Shown piece by piece: positions 26,332-35,112 of a stretch of 64,000 nt of DNA (positions are counted from its first letter, which is position 1; each line of letters begins with the position of its first letter). The notes below the pieces were generated by a model, which worked only from the letters and a program-made list of their open reading frames with translations, did no database searches and had not been told where the DNA came from. Location: NCBI GenBank assembly GCA_963777725.1, contig CAVZRR010000009.1:1-64000 (forward strand), written 5' to 3'. A program made the translations under genes and the position numbers. The DNA is from RPQJ01 sp963777725. Its GTDB lineage: Bacteria > Pseudomonadota > Gammaproteobacteria > Steroidobacterales > Steroidobacteraceae.

Positions 26332-28138
26332 TCAGCGCCCCTGCATCAGCTCGATGAATCCCGGGTCTTCGCGCAGCGAATCGAGATCGGGGTCGTGCTT
26401 CATCCAGCCGAAGTTCTCGTATCCGCCGGACATCGCCTGCCGCAGCGTGTCGACGGCGCGGCCGGTCTCCCCGAGCCTCGCGTACAGGCAGGCGCAGTTG
26501 TAGAGCATCATCGGGTCGCCGGGGCTCAACTCCAGCGCGGCGGCGCCCTCGCGAATCGCCTCGTCCTTGCGGCCGCGCTCCGCGAGCGTGATCGCGTAGT
26601 ACATCCGTGCACGCGAATCGTCCGGATTCTGCAGCAGGTAGTTCGGCAGCAGCGCGAGCAGCTGCTCGGATGCGACGTCTGCCTCGGCCTTGCGCCCGAG
26701 GCCCTCGCAGGTCTGCGCGAGGTCGGCATAGGCCGCGTAGAAGCCCGGCTTGATGTCGATGACGCGGCGGAACAGGTCGAGCGACTCCTCGAGTTCGCCA
26801 TTCGAGAAATGGATGCGCCCGAGCGTCCAGTACGCGATGAAATCGTCGGGATCGAGCTCGATGGCCTTGCGGCTCGATGCGCTGGCCTCGTCGAACTTGC
26901 CCCAGATGAAATAGGACAGCCCCATCGCGGCGTAGGCCTCCGGGAGGTTGCTGTCGTACATCAGCGCCTTGAAGCTGAGCTCCTGCGCCTTGTCCCGGTA
27001 CCGCTCTTCGCGCGAGAACCACTGGTACATCTGCCCGTAGGCGCTCGAGCAACCCGCGTAAGCGGCCGCGTAGCGCGGATCGAGCTCGATGGCTTTCTCG
27101 AACAGCTGGATCGCGTACTCGACGCTGCGCTTCGTCAGCCGGTACAGGTAGTCCTGGCCTCGCAGGTAGAGGTCGTAGGCCTGCGCGTTGACGGTCTGCC
27201 GCTTCGTCAGCGAGACCTTCTCGGAGAAGCTGAGCTTGAGCCTGCAGCGCCTCGACGATCTGCTGCGCGACCTGCTCCTGGATGTCGAAGATGTCGTCGA
27301 GCTTGCCCTTGTAGGTGTTGCCCCACAGCTGGCGATTGGTCGCGACGTCGACGAGCTGCACCGTGATGCGGACCGACTCGTGGAAACGGCGCACGCTGCC
27401 GCCGATGATGTAGCGGGCGCCGAGCTCGTTGCCGATGGCCCGGATGTCCTGCTTGCGCCCCTTGAACTGCATCGATGCCCAGCGCGAGACGAGTTCGATC
27501 TCGCTGACCAGCGACAGGCGGGCGATCAGCTCCTCGGTGAGCCCGTCGCTGAAGTAATCGGTTTCCTGGTCGGGGCTGATGTTGTCGAAGGGCAGCACCG
27601 CGAGTGCGCCCTGCTCGATCAGTGGGTCGGTACCTTGCGCAACAGTCGTGGCTGCGGAGACGGCCCGCGGGTCGTCGGCGGATGCGCCCGCCTTGTGATG
27701 CTGCGGCGGCGGGGCGATCGTGACACCGACCCGCTCGAGCGACCGCAGGATCGTCCTCAGGTTCGTGTCCGCGTCGCCCTGGAAGTACTCGATGTGCTGG
27801 ATGCCGGCGAGCGGATACCGGAGGCTGGACGGAATCTGCGTCGGCTCGAGGTGCACGGGCAGGATGTGACCCTTGCGCTCGCTGGCCAGCACGACTTCCT
27901 TGGCGACGTTGTGCGAGCGGACGGCCGACTCGGTGACCACCAGCAGCAGCACCTTGGCGTTCTCGAGCGCCTTGACGATCTCCTCGCCCCACAGCGTGGC
28001 GCCGTCGATGCCGCTCTGGTCGATCCAGAGCGACACGCCCGCGCTGCGGAGCTTGGCCGCGAGGTCGAGGACGCGATCCTTGTCCTCGCGGGAGTAGCTG
28101 ATGAAGACGTCGGCCGGCTCTGCCAAGGGGGGATCCAT
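26332..28138 (-). CDS. TIR-TolB-like-TPR protein, one frameshift
   Basis: About 600 residues when joined, from ATG 28138. Residues ~9-125 are a TIR-type domain (ADVFISYSREDKDRV; GVSLWIDQSGIDGATLWGEE; NVAKEVVLASERKG with the candidate NADase Glu). Residues ~190-310 are the TolB-like/FlgO-like domain found behind CadC and adenylate-cyclase proteins (LAVLPFDNISPDQETDYFSD; ARYIIGGSVRR; LWGNTYKGKLDDIFDIQ). The rest is a run of TPRs (YDLYLRGQDYLYRLTKRSVE; AIELDPRYAAAYAGCSSAYG; EAYAAMGLSYFIWGKFDEAS). One extra base near 27240 (CTGCAG-G-CTCAAG) splits it. Regulator or effector; role unknown. Confidence 0.83.
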
Positions 28139-28213
28139 CCAGGCGCGGCCCAACGCCGCGAGCCGTCAAGGCTAGCTCATCGCCGCCGGCCTGAGAAGGC
28201 GCGGCTCCCGGGC

Positions 28214-28789
28214 CTAGCGCCGATCCCGCTTGGCCTGGTTGCGACGACCCTGGCTGCGCAGGTGCGCATTGATCACCGTGCTGCGCGAACGGTGCGCCCG
28301 GCCGAGCGTGGCAGTGACGCCGGCTCGTTCGTTCATGAAGCCGGGGGCCCCGATGGCGCCCAGGGCTGCAGACCGGCCCGCGGCCGGGGCCTTCGGTGAA
28401 ACGGTCTTGCGCGGCCCCGCCGCGGCGACCGCCACCTTCACCCTCTTGGGCGGCGACTTCTTCGTCGCAGCTCGCGCCGGCGGGGCGGTGACCTGGACAT
28501 GGCGCGCCTGGAAGCGCGCCCGCAGGTCCTCGAACAACGCCGCCTTTTCCTTCGTGCGGGCATTGGCGGCGCCGCTGTTGCCACGCTTCGTGCCGGTCTG
28601 GTCACGAATGGCGAGTCGTTGCCGCTTGTAGAGGTCGCGGTACTTGTCGCGCCGCTTCCGGGTCAACTCGACCTTGAGCTTCAGTGTCCGCGCATCGAGC
28701 TTGCAGATGGCATCGCGGCGCGACGCCTCGAACAGCTTGAACTCGGCGGCGGTCAGCAGCTTGCGGGCGTTCGCGCGGTCGTTGGCCAT
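28214..28789 (-). CDS. Basic conserved protein of unknown function
   Basis: 191 residues, strongly basic. The N-terminal helical part (ANARKLLTAAEFKLFEASRR; TRKRRDKYRDLYKRQRL) is followed by an Ala/Lys/Pro-rich tail (TKKSPPKRVKVAVAAAGPRK) resembling histone-like or RNA-binding tails, and a basic end (LRSQGRRNQAKRDRR). Start ATG 28789. It lies downstream of the TonB receptor on the same strand, separated by a stem-loop. The N-terminal motif recurs in uncharacterised Xanthomonadales proteins. Nucleic-acid binding is inferred from composition only. Confidence 0.7.
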   Translation of the reverse strand: MANDRANARKLLTAAEFKLFEASRRDAICKLDARTLKLKVELTRKRRDKYRDLYKRQRLAIRDQTGTKRGNSGAANARTKEKAALFEDLRARFQARHVQVTAPPARAATKKSPPKRVKVAVAAAGPRKTVSPKAPAAGRSAALGAIGAPGFMNERAGVTATLGRAHRSRSTVINAHLRSQGRRNQAKRDRR

Positions 28790-28799
28790 CGGGTGCACT

Positions 28800-28830
28800 C
28801 CGGGTTGCGGCGATTCTTGCCGCGACCCGG
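28800..28830. other. Stem-loop between the TonB receptor and the basic protein gene
   Basis: CCGGGTTGCGGC, loop GATTCTT, GCCGCGACCCGG: a 12-bp stem with one G-T pair. It starts 19 nt after the receptor stop (minus strand) and is not followed by a T-run. It may attenuate transcription into the downstream gene. Confidence 0.5.
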
Positions 28831-28848
28831 AGTATACGCAGCACGACG

Positions 28849-31587
28849 CTAGAACTTGTACGAGACGTCGAGCTTGTAGACGACGCCGATCGACTGCTCG
28901 AGGACGGTGACGCCGCCCTGCTCGATCTCCAGCTGCTCGTCCAGCAGGTTCTGCGCGCGGAACTTGAGCGCCATCTGCTCGATCGGGTAGTAGCTGTAGA
29001 CGATGTCGAGCGAGTGGAACGGCTGCTCGTAGGCATCCGGCGCCCCGTTCGACCCGGCAAAGAAGATCCGCTCGTCGAACGCGTTGTAGGCGAGCGACGC
29101 GCTGTGACGCTCGTTCGGCGCGTCGACGCCGAGCTGCAGGTTGACGACCCACGGCGCGTGCTGCGTGAGCCGGCGCTCGTCGTTGGTCAGGTTCAGCGCG
29201 TTGCTGCCGATCTTCAGGTTCGAGTCGCTGAGCGTCACGTTGCCGGAGACGAAGAACGCATCGGACCAGTTGCCGAGCGGCAGGAAGCCGAGGCCCTTGA
29301 GCCACTCGATCTCGACGCCATACACATCGGCGGACGCCGCGTTGATGAACGTCAGCCCGATGTTGTCGTCCGTGCCGGGCGCCTCGACCGTCTCGATCGG
29401 GTTCGTGATGTCCTTGTAGAACAGCGAAACCGTCAGGTTGTCGCCGCTGCCGAAGAACCACTCGCCACGCAGGTCGAGGTTCGTCAGGTCGGACGACACC
29501 AGGTCCGGATTGCCCCGCACGCGCGCCTCGGTCAATGGATCGATGAAGGTCGCGTCCGAGATCTCCCGGAGGTCCGGTCGTGCCGTCGTCTCGCTCCAGC
29601 CGAAGCGCAGCTGGAACTGGTCGGCCCAGAGCTCGCCCGGCATCCAGGTGAGCGCGGCGGCGGGATAGTAGTCGTCTTCCGCGACGGCCTGGTTCTGGAT
29701 GTCCTCGACCGGCACCCGGATGATGCCGACGCCGGTGTCGTACTCGTACTGGTCGATCGGCACGGAAACCCGCGCGAAGTCCTCCCAGCGGGCCCCGGCA
29801 CTCAGTCGCCAGGTCTCGTTCCAGGTCACATCGACGTTGCCCCAGGCGGCGTCGATCGTTTCGCCGGCGAGGTAACTCTCGGTACCGATGCCACCCAACG
29901 ACAGCACATAGCCGTTCGCGGGGTTCGTGATGTTCTCATCCGTGAACACCTGGCCCGGCGTGCCGACGAGGTTCGGCAGCGCGGCCGACGCCGTGGTGCC
30001 GAGCCCGAGCTGCGTCTGCAGGTAGCCCCGGCCCTTCTCGTAGTAATCGTAACCGCCGCTCGGCACGACCAGAAAGTCGCCGGTCTCGAACGGCATCTCG
30101 AGCTTCATGCCGTAGCTGGTGACGTCGTCCTGCAGCTCCGTGAATCGATAGTCCGCCGCCGTCGCGGACGAGCGGATCGACGTGGACAGGAACTCTCCGG
30201 TGTCCGGGTCAAGCCGGTCGACCGCCGAGAACTGCACCTCGTTCGGGATATCGGTATCGGCGCTGGCATCCGTGTAGTACCAGTCGAACACCAGGTCTTC
30301 GAGGTTCCTCACGCCGGGCACGAAGTCCAGCACGTCGAGCGTCGCGCCGCCCAGCGTGTGGCGGCCACTCAGCTGCAGCACTTCGAGCTCGCGCTCCTCG
30401 AAGCGGATGCGGTAGTTGCGCAGCGCTGCGCCGGCGTTCGCCTGGAAATTGAAGTTGTTGCCGACCGTCAGCGAAGCCTCGTCCTCGGTGTTGCGCAGGT
30501 AGAGCCACGACGCCTGCAGCTGCTGCTCCTCGGCCCAGTCGAGGCCGACGGCCACGCTGCCGGTCAGTGTCGTCTGGCGGATCGTGCGCTCGGTCACGTC
30601 AAAGTCGACCTCCGGACTCGTGGCCGAGCGATTGATGCGCTCGCGATTTCGCCACTGGTCGCCGTAATCGACGACCGCGAGGCCGCCAACGCGCCAGTCG
30701 CCACTTTCGCCGGGCTGCCACATGTTGCCCAGCGTCGCCTCGACGTTGATGTCAGGGTCGAGCGACTCCTTGGTGAAGTCGAGATTGCGGTTCAGGTTGG
30801 TCGCGATGCCGCGGTTGATCTGCTCCGCCTCGGCCAGCGTGTGGAATCCGCCGTCGCGGTTCAGCGCCCGCAGGATCCCGGTCGGCGTGATGTCGCCGGT
30901 GTAATCGTTGATCGCAGTGGTGATTTCGCGCGGCAATGCACGAGTGCCGTCATCGGTGCCCCAACGGTCGTCGCTGCCGCCCGGGTACGTGAGGCCACGG
31001 CCGGTGCTGTCGGAATTCCAGCCGGTGCCGACCTCGAGGTCGGCCACGAACCGGTCGGGCAGGCTGCGCGTGCGCACATCGACGTTGCCGCCGCCGAACG
31101 CCGCCGGCTTGTCCGGCGAGTAACCCTTCTGGATCTTCAGCGTCTCGACGATGGCCGCCGGGAACAGGTCGAGCGGGATCACGTTGCGCGTGAGATCCGG
31201 CGACGGCACCTGAGCACCGTTCAGCGTCGTGCTCGAGTAGCGCTCGCCGAGGCCACGGATGTAGATGTACTGGCCATCCACTACGGTCACGGCGGGCAAT
31301 CGCCGCAGCGCGAGCGATACGGTGCTGTCGCCGACGCGGCTGATCTGCTCGGCGCCGACGACGTCGGCCACGATCGACAGCTCGATGCGCTCCTGCAGCA
31401 CCTGCTCGGCCGCCGTCCGCTGGCGGCCCTCGACGACGATCTCCTCGAGGCCTTCGGCGTTGACCGACGCGGCCTCCGGCGGAGGCGGCGCCTCCTGCGC
31501 GACCGCCGGCAGGCCTCGGCCTGCCGCAGTCGCCGCGGCCAGGGCGAGCAGCGCCCTGACCGTGCTACCCAGGGATGAGGGCCTCAT
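28849..31587 (-). CDS. TonB-dependent outer-membrane receptor
   Basis: 912 residues from ATG 31587. Signal peptide to AVAQ, a TonB-box-like LEEIVVEG, a plug domain (~60-190; ISRVGDSTVSLALRRLPAVT; YIYIRGLGERYSSTTLNGAQ; KGYSPDKPAAFGGGNVDVRT) and a 22-strand-type barrel ending KLDVSYKF with the terminal Phe required by the BAM complex. No N-terminal signalling domain, so not a FecA-type transducer. It lies 8 nt after the beta-helix lipoprotein and shares its promoter, which carries a PHO-box-like array. The substrate may be an organic phosphorus compound; this is inferred from the promoter, not from the protein. Confidence 0.93.
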   Translation of the reverse strand: MRPSSLGSTVRALLALAAATAAGRGLPAVAQEAPPPPEAASVNAEGLEEIVVEGRQRTAAEQVLQERIELSIVADVVGAEQISRVGDSTVSLALRRLPAVTVVDGQYIYIRGLGERYSSTTLNGAQVPSPDLTRNVIPLDLFPAAIVETLKIQKGYSPDKPAAFGGGNVDVRTRSLPDRFVADLEVGTGWNSDSTGRGLTYPGGSDDRWGTDDGTRALPREITTAINDYTGDITPTGILRALNRDGGFHTLAEAEQINRGIATNLNRNLDFTKESLDPDINVEATLGNMWQPGESGDWRVGGLAVVDYGDQWRNRERINRSATSPEVDFDVTERTIRQTTLTGSVAVGLDWAEEQQLQASWLYLRNTEDEASLTVGNNFNFQANAGAALRNYRIRFEERELEVLQLSGRHTLGGATLDVLDFVPGVRNLEDLVFDWYYTDASADTDIPNEVQFSAVDRLDPDTGEFLSTSIRSSATAADYRFTELQDDVTSYGMKLEMPFETGDFLVVPSGGYDYYEKGRGYLQTQLGLGTTASAALPNLVGTPGQVFTDENITNPANGYVLSLGGIGTESYLAGETIDAAWGNVDVTWNETWRLSAGARWEDFARVSVPIDQYEYDTGVGIIRVPVEDIQNQAVAEDDYYPAAALTWMPGELWADQFQLRFGWSETTARPDLREISDATFIDPLTEARVRGNPDLVSSDLTNLDLRGEWFFGSGDNLTVSLFYKDITNPIETVEAPGTDDNIGLTFINAASADVYGVEIEWLKGLGFLPLGNWSDAFFVSGNVTLSDSNLKIGSNALNLTNDERRLTQHAPWVVNLQLGVDAPNERHSASLAYNAFDERIFFAGSNGAPDAYEQPFHSLDIVYSYYPIEQMALKFRAQNLLDEQLEIEQGGVTVLEQSIGVVYKLDVSYKF

Positions 31588-31595
31588 GTTTGCTC

Positions 31596-33194
31596 TCACT
31601 GAGTGATCCAGAGCGGCTCGTCGGCATTCGACGCGCGCAGGCCGAACGCCCACGGGGACGTCCAGTTGTCGTTCTGCAGCACGGCACCGACCTGGCCGCT
31701 CGCGGGCGCCATCGTGAACGCGGTGCCGGTCGCATCGGCGAACGCGGTCGCCGTGAAGTAGGTCCGCGGCGCGAGCACCGAGACGCTGGCATTCGCAGAG
31801 TCGGTGATCACGACGTTCCCTGTGTTGAAGGCGTAGTTGCCGCCGTTCGTGCTGGGATTGAGGCCCCGCACCCAGTCGACCAGCGGATCGCCGTTCGCGA
31901 GCGTGCCCTTGGCCGGCTCCTCGCACGCAATGATCGTGTTGACCAGCGTCGATTCGCCGGCGGCGGCAGCAGCCAGCGACACGCTGCTCTCGATCTCGAG
32001 GCACTCGTTCGAGGTCTTGCCGTTGGCGGTCACGCCGTACGCTGCGTAGACGATGCTGTCCTGCAGCTGGATCCGGCCGCCCTGGCGCACCAGCGGGCCC
32101 TCGGAGTCGCCGTGCGTGCCGGCGTCGAAGTTCGACGTGATGCAGGTCATGTTGCGGATCGTCGGGTTGGTCAGCGGCGTCGTGTCGAGCGGCGCGCCGG
32201 CGTTGCTGCGGCCTTCGCCGATGTTGTCGCCCTCGACGCAGCGATTGCCATCCGTGCGGTAGTGGATGACGAGCGCCTTGTCGATCGTGCCGCTCCAGCC
32301 GTCCGAGAAGTCGAGGGAGTCGTCACGCGCGAACAGCACGACGGCGTTGCTGACGTTGACCGCGCCGCCGAAGAACTCGAGGCCGTCGTCGAACGTGCTG
32401 TAGACCTGCACGAACTCCACCTCGGTGCCCGCGCCGACCGCGTTGAACGTGATGCCGTTCAGCTCGTCGCCCGGCGCCACTTCGAAGCCCGTGTGCTTGA
32501 CGACCACGTAGCGCAGCGAGCCGGAGCTCTCGGCGTTGTCGTTGCCGCCGTAGTTCGAGGGCTGGCCCTCGGCCGTGACGTGGCACTGGTTGTTCAGCCG
32601 CTGGTCGTCGGTGCAGTTGTTCGTGATGCCGTTGCCGTTGATCACGAGGCCGCCCCACAGCGAGACGTCGTTGGCACCGGCGGTGTTCGAAACCGCATCG
32701 GCGAACGCGGTGAACGTGATCGGCGCGGAAGGAGAGCCCTGCGCGATGATCTGCGAGCCGCGGTTGATCAGCACGTAGTCCGCCGAATCGGAGAACGCCA
32801 GCGTGTTACCCGCAGCGATCGTCAGCTTCGGCCCGGTGCCGCCGGCCGGCGCGGCGCCGCTGCTGACGTTCTGGCCGACGAACAGGCTGTCCTGGAAGAG
32901 ATGCACGCCCGAGATGAACGGGATCGTGAGGTCCACCAGCAGCGGGTTGGTCGTGCCGACGAAATCGGCACCGTAGACGCAGTTGCGGCCGTCGAACGTG
33001 CCCTGGCGAACCTGGCTCGAGTTGGGAATCGTGTACGAGGCGCACGGGTTGGTGCTGCCGCCGCCGCCCGAGGTGTTCTGGCTGTTGTCGACCGAGTTGT
33101 CGGTCGTCGCGACCTTGAGGTCCACGCCGCCGCCCTCGCAGGCAGCCAGGCCAACGATCGCGACGCCCGCGAACAGCAAGCGATACATGTTCAT
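31596..33194 (-). CDS. Beta-helix lipoprotein partner of the TonB receptor
   Basis: 532 residues from ATG 33194 (CAGGAGAG upstream). Signal ends at lipobox GLAAC with the lipidated Cys at 19. A Gly/Ser linker (SGGGG) leads to repeated right-handed beta-helix-like rungs (LINRGSQIIAQGSPSAPITF; WGGLVINGNG; GNDNAESSGSLRYVVVKHTG; YSTFDDGLEFFGGAVNVSNA). Several Cys and Asp/Asn-rich loops could bind metal or ligand. Likely a surface lipoprotein capturing substrate for the receptor encoded directly downstream, analogous in role but not in sequence to SusD. Function inferred from genomic pairing. Confidence 0.85.
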   Translation of the reverse strand: MNMYRLLFAGVAIVGLAACEGGGVDLKVATTDNSVDNSQNTSGGGGSTNPCASYTIPNSSQVRQGTFDGRNCVYGADFVGTTNPLLVDLTIPFISGVHLFQDSLFVGQNVSSGAAPAGGTGPKLTIAAGNTLAFSDSADYVLINRGSQIIAQGSPSAPITFTAFADAVSNTAGANDVSLWGGLVINGNGITNNCTDDQRLNNQCHVTAEGQPSNYGGNDNAESSGSLRYVVVKHTGFEVAPGDELNGITFNAVGAGTEVEFVQVYSTFDDGLEFFGGAVNVSNAVVLFARDDSLDFSDGWSGTIDKALVIHYRTDGNRCVEGDNIGEGRSNAGAPLDTTPLTNPTIRNMTCITSNFDAGTHGDSEGPLVRQGGRIQLQDSIVYAAYGVTANGKTSNECLEIESSVSLAAAAAGESTLVNTIIACEEPAKGTLANGDPLVDWVRGLNPSTNGGNYAFNTGNVVITDSANASVSVLAPRTYFTATAFADATGTAFTMAPASGQVGAVLQNDNWTSPWAFGLRASNADEPLWITQ

Positions 33195-33239
33195 GCGCAA
33201 ACTCTCCTGAGTACGACGGCAAGGAAACGGGAAGCGCGT

Positions 33240-33293
33240 ACCTTAGGGAGCGTCCGTGACTGAAAAGTGACCAGCGCATGACGACGGCGTGAC
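33240..33293 (-). promoter_or_regulatory. Tandem PHO-box-like array with -10 element
   Basis: On the plus strand RTGAC occurs four times at exactly 11-bp spacing: GTGAC 33256, GTGAC 33267, ATGAC 33278, GTGAC 33289. Read on the minus strand this is GTCAY repeated every 11 bp, the geometry of PhoB half-sites (CTGTCAT, 11-bp direct repeat). A -10-like TAAGGT lies at 33245-33240, about 10 bp beyond the last repeat, where PhoB-dependent promoters place it. It drives the lipoprotein-TonB receptor pair (start 33194). Confidence 0.7.
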
Positions 33294-33381
33294 GGTGGCC
33301 CGGACTGCGCGCGGGCCGCCGGCAGCGTGCGCGTGGCAGATCCGCGGCAAGGGAGGCAGAATGCGGGCGTAACGATCTCGC

Positions 33382-35109
33382 GTGACCCGGATCATCAAAC
33401 AGTCCTCGACGAATCTCGCGGCAACCCGGGACCGGCTCCTCACGATCGGGCCCGGCCTCGCCGGCCTGCTCGGCTACCAGCGGAACAACCTGCCGCACGA
33501 TGTCGTCGCGGGACTGGCCGTGGCCGCCGTCACCGTGCCGGTCGGCATCGCCAACGCGCAACTCGCGGGCCTGCCGCCGGCGACCGGCCTGTACGCGAGC
33601 ATCCTGCCGCTCGTGGCCTACGCGATCTTCGGCACCTCGCGGCAACTGATCGTCGGTACGTCCGCGGCGGCGTCGGCACTGGTCGCTTCTGCGGTCGCAC
33701 CACTGGCGGGCGGCGACCCCGCGCTCTACCTCGCCCTGTCGATGATGCTGGCTCTGCTGGTCGGGCTGATGTGCATCGGCGCGAGCTTCCTCCGCCTCGG
33801 CGCCATTGCCGACTTCCTCTCGAAGCCGATCCTGGTCGGCTTCATGAACGGCCTGTCGATCAGCATCGTGCTGGGCCAGCTCGGTCCGCTGTTCGGCATC
33901 CAGATCGCGTCGAGCGGGTTCTTTCCGCGCGCCTTCGAGTTCATGCGCAGCCTGTCGCTGACGCACCTGCCGACGCTGGCGATCGGTCTGCTGTCGCTCG
34001 CCGTGCTGGTCGCCTCGGGGCGCTACCTGCGCAAGGTGCCGGCCGCGCTGCTGGCGATGCTCGTCGCCGGTCTCGCGGCGTGGCTCTTCTCGCTCGAGCC
34101 GGCCGGCGTCTCGATGATCGGCAAGGTGCCGGCCGGCCTGCCGATGCTGTCGCTGCCGCGCGTCCCGCTGCATCACCTGCCGGTCCTGCTCGCCGAGGCC
34201 GCAGGCCTTGCGCTGGTCAGCTTCTCGAGCATGATGCTGGTCGCGCGGAGCTTCGCCGACAAGAACCGCTACGACATCGACGCCGATCGCGAGATCGCGG
34301 CGCTCGGCGCCGCCAACATCGCCGCAGCCGTATCGCAGAGCTTCGTCGTCACCGGTTCGGGCACGCGCACTGCGGTGGCGGAATCTGCAGGCGCGCGCAC
34401 GCAGGTCGCGGGCCTGGTGGCCGCCGCCGTGCTGGTGCCGGTGCTGCTGTTCCTCACGGCACCGCTGCAATTCGTGCCGACGGTGGCCCTCGCCGCGATC
34501 CTGATCACCACCGGGCTGTCGCTGATCAACTGGGAAGACCTGCGGGCGATCTACCGGATCGATCCGCAGGAATTCTGGCTGGCGATGATCGCGACCGTCG
34601 GCGTGCTGCTGTTCGGCGCGATCCAGGCCATCCTGTTCGTGGTCGTGCTGGCGCTGCTGCGCTTCGTGCGGCTCACGGCGCGGCCGAAGGTGGAAATCCT
34701 CGGCGAGCTCGCGGGCAACGCGGGCTACCAGTCGCTCGAGCGCCACCCGGCCGCAGCCTCGCCGCCGGGACTGGTGCTGTTCCGCTACAACGGGCCGATC
34801 GTTTTCTTCAGCGCGCCGCACTTCAAGAAGGCGGTGCGCAAGGCCGCGGCGGATGCCGGACCCGACCTCAAGTGGTTCGTCATCGACCTGCTGCCGGTCA
34901 GCATGATCGACGCCACGGGATTGTTCGCGATTCGCGACGAGTTCGACGCGCTGCGTTCGCGCGGCATCGTGGTGGCCGCAGCCGGCCGCGACACCGAGTG
35001 GGCCGATCGCGCGGCCCGGCGGGACCTGAGCGGGGTCCTGACCGGCATCCGCTTCTTCCCGACGCTGCGGCTCGCCGAGCTCGCCTATCGCGCGGAAACG
35101 CAGGCCTAG
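33382..35109 (+). CDS. SulP family anion transporter with STAS domain
   Basis: 575 residues from GTG 33382. SulP/SLC26 core with about 12-14 membrane segments: VAGLAVAAVTVPVGIANAQL, LAGLPPATGLYASILPLVAY, GTSRQLIVGTSAAASALVAS, LGAANIAAAVSQSFVVTGSG. A C-terminal cytoplasmic STAS domain at ~450-560 includes VIDLLPVSMIDATGLFAI. Transports sulfate, bicarbonate or other anions; the substrate cannot be read from the sequence. It is divergent from the PHO-box-driven receptor operon, with 89 bp between the last repeat and the GTG. Confidence 0.93.
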   Translation: MTRIIKQSSTNLAATRDRLLTIGPGLAGLLGYQRNNLPHDVVAGLAVAAVTVPVGIANAQLAGLPPATGLYASILPLVAYAIFGTSRQLIVGTSAAASALVASAVAPLAGGDPALYLALSMMLALLVGLMCIGASFLRLGAIADFLSKPILVGFMNGLSISIVLGQLGPLFGIQIASSGFFPRAFEFMRSLSLTHLPTLAIGLLSLAVLVASGRYLRKVPAALLAMLVAGLAAWLFSLEPAGVSMIGKVPAGLPMLSLPRVPLHHLPVLLAEAAGLALVSFSSMMLVARSFADKNRYDIDADREIAALGAANIAAAVSQSFVVTGSGTRTAVAESAGARTQVAGLVAAAVLVPVLLFLTAPLQFVPTVALAAILITTGLSLINWEDLRAIYRIDPQEFWLAMIATVGVLLFGAIQAILFVVVLALLRFVRLTARPKVEILGELAGNAGYQSLERHPAAASPPGLVLFRYNGPIVFFSAPHFKKAVRKAAADAGPDLKWFVIDLLPVSMIDATGLFAIRDEFDALRSRGIVVAAAGRDTEWADRAARRDLSGVLTGIRFFPTLRLAELAYRAETQA

Positions 35110-35112
35110 CCG

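Noticed and set aside
26300..27366. Extension of the membrane GGDEF protein by about 350 residues
   Set aside because: The extra part is antisense to a clear TPR domain. A one-base correction near 26276 ends the protein at 26299.
29014..31578. An 854-codon plus-strand frame opposite the TonB receptor
   Set aside because: No motif; it mirrors the codon pattern of the receptor gene, which has a full plug, barrel and terminal Phe.
33370..33400. A further PHO half-site at the SulP start (GTGACC at 33382)
   Set aside because: It is the start codon region, isolated and out of phase with the 11-bp array.
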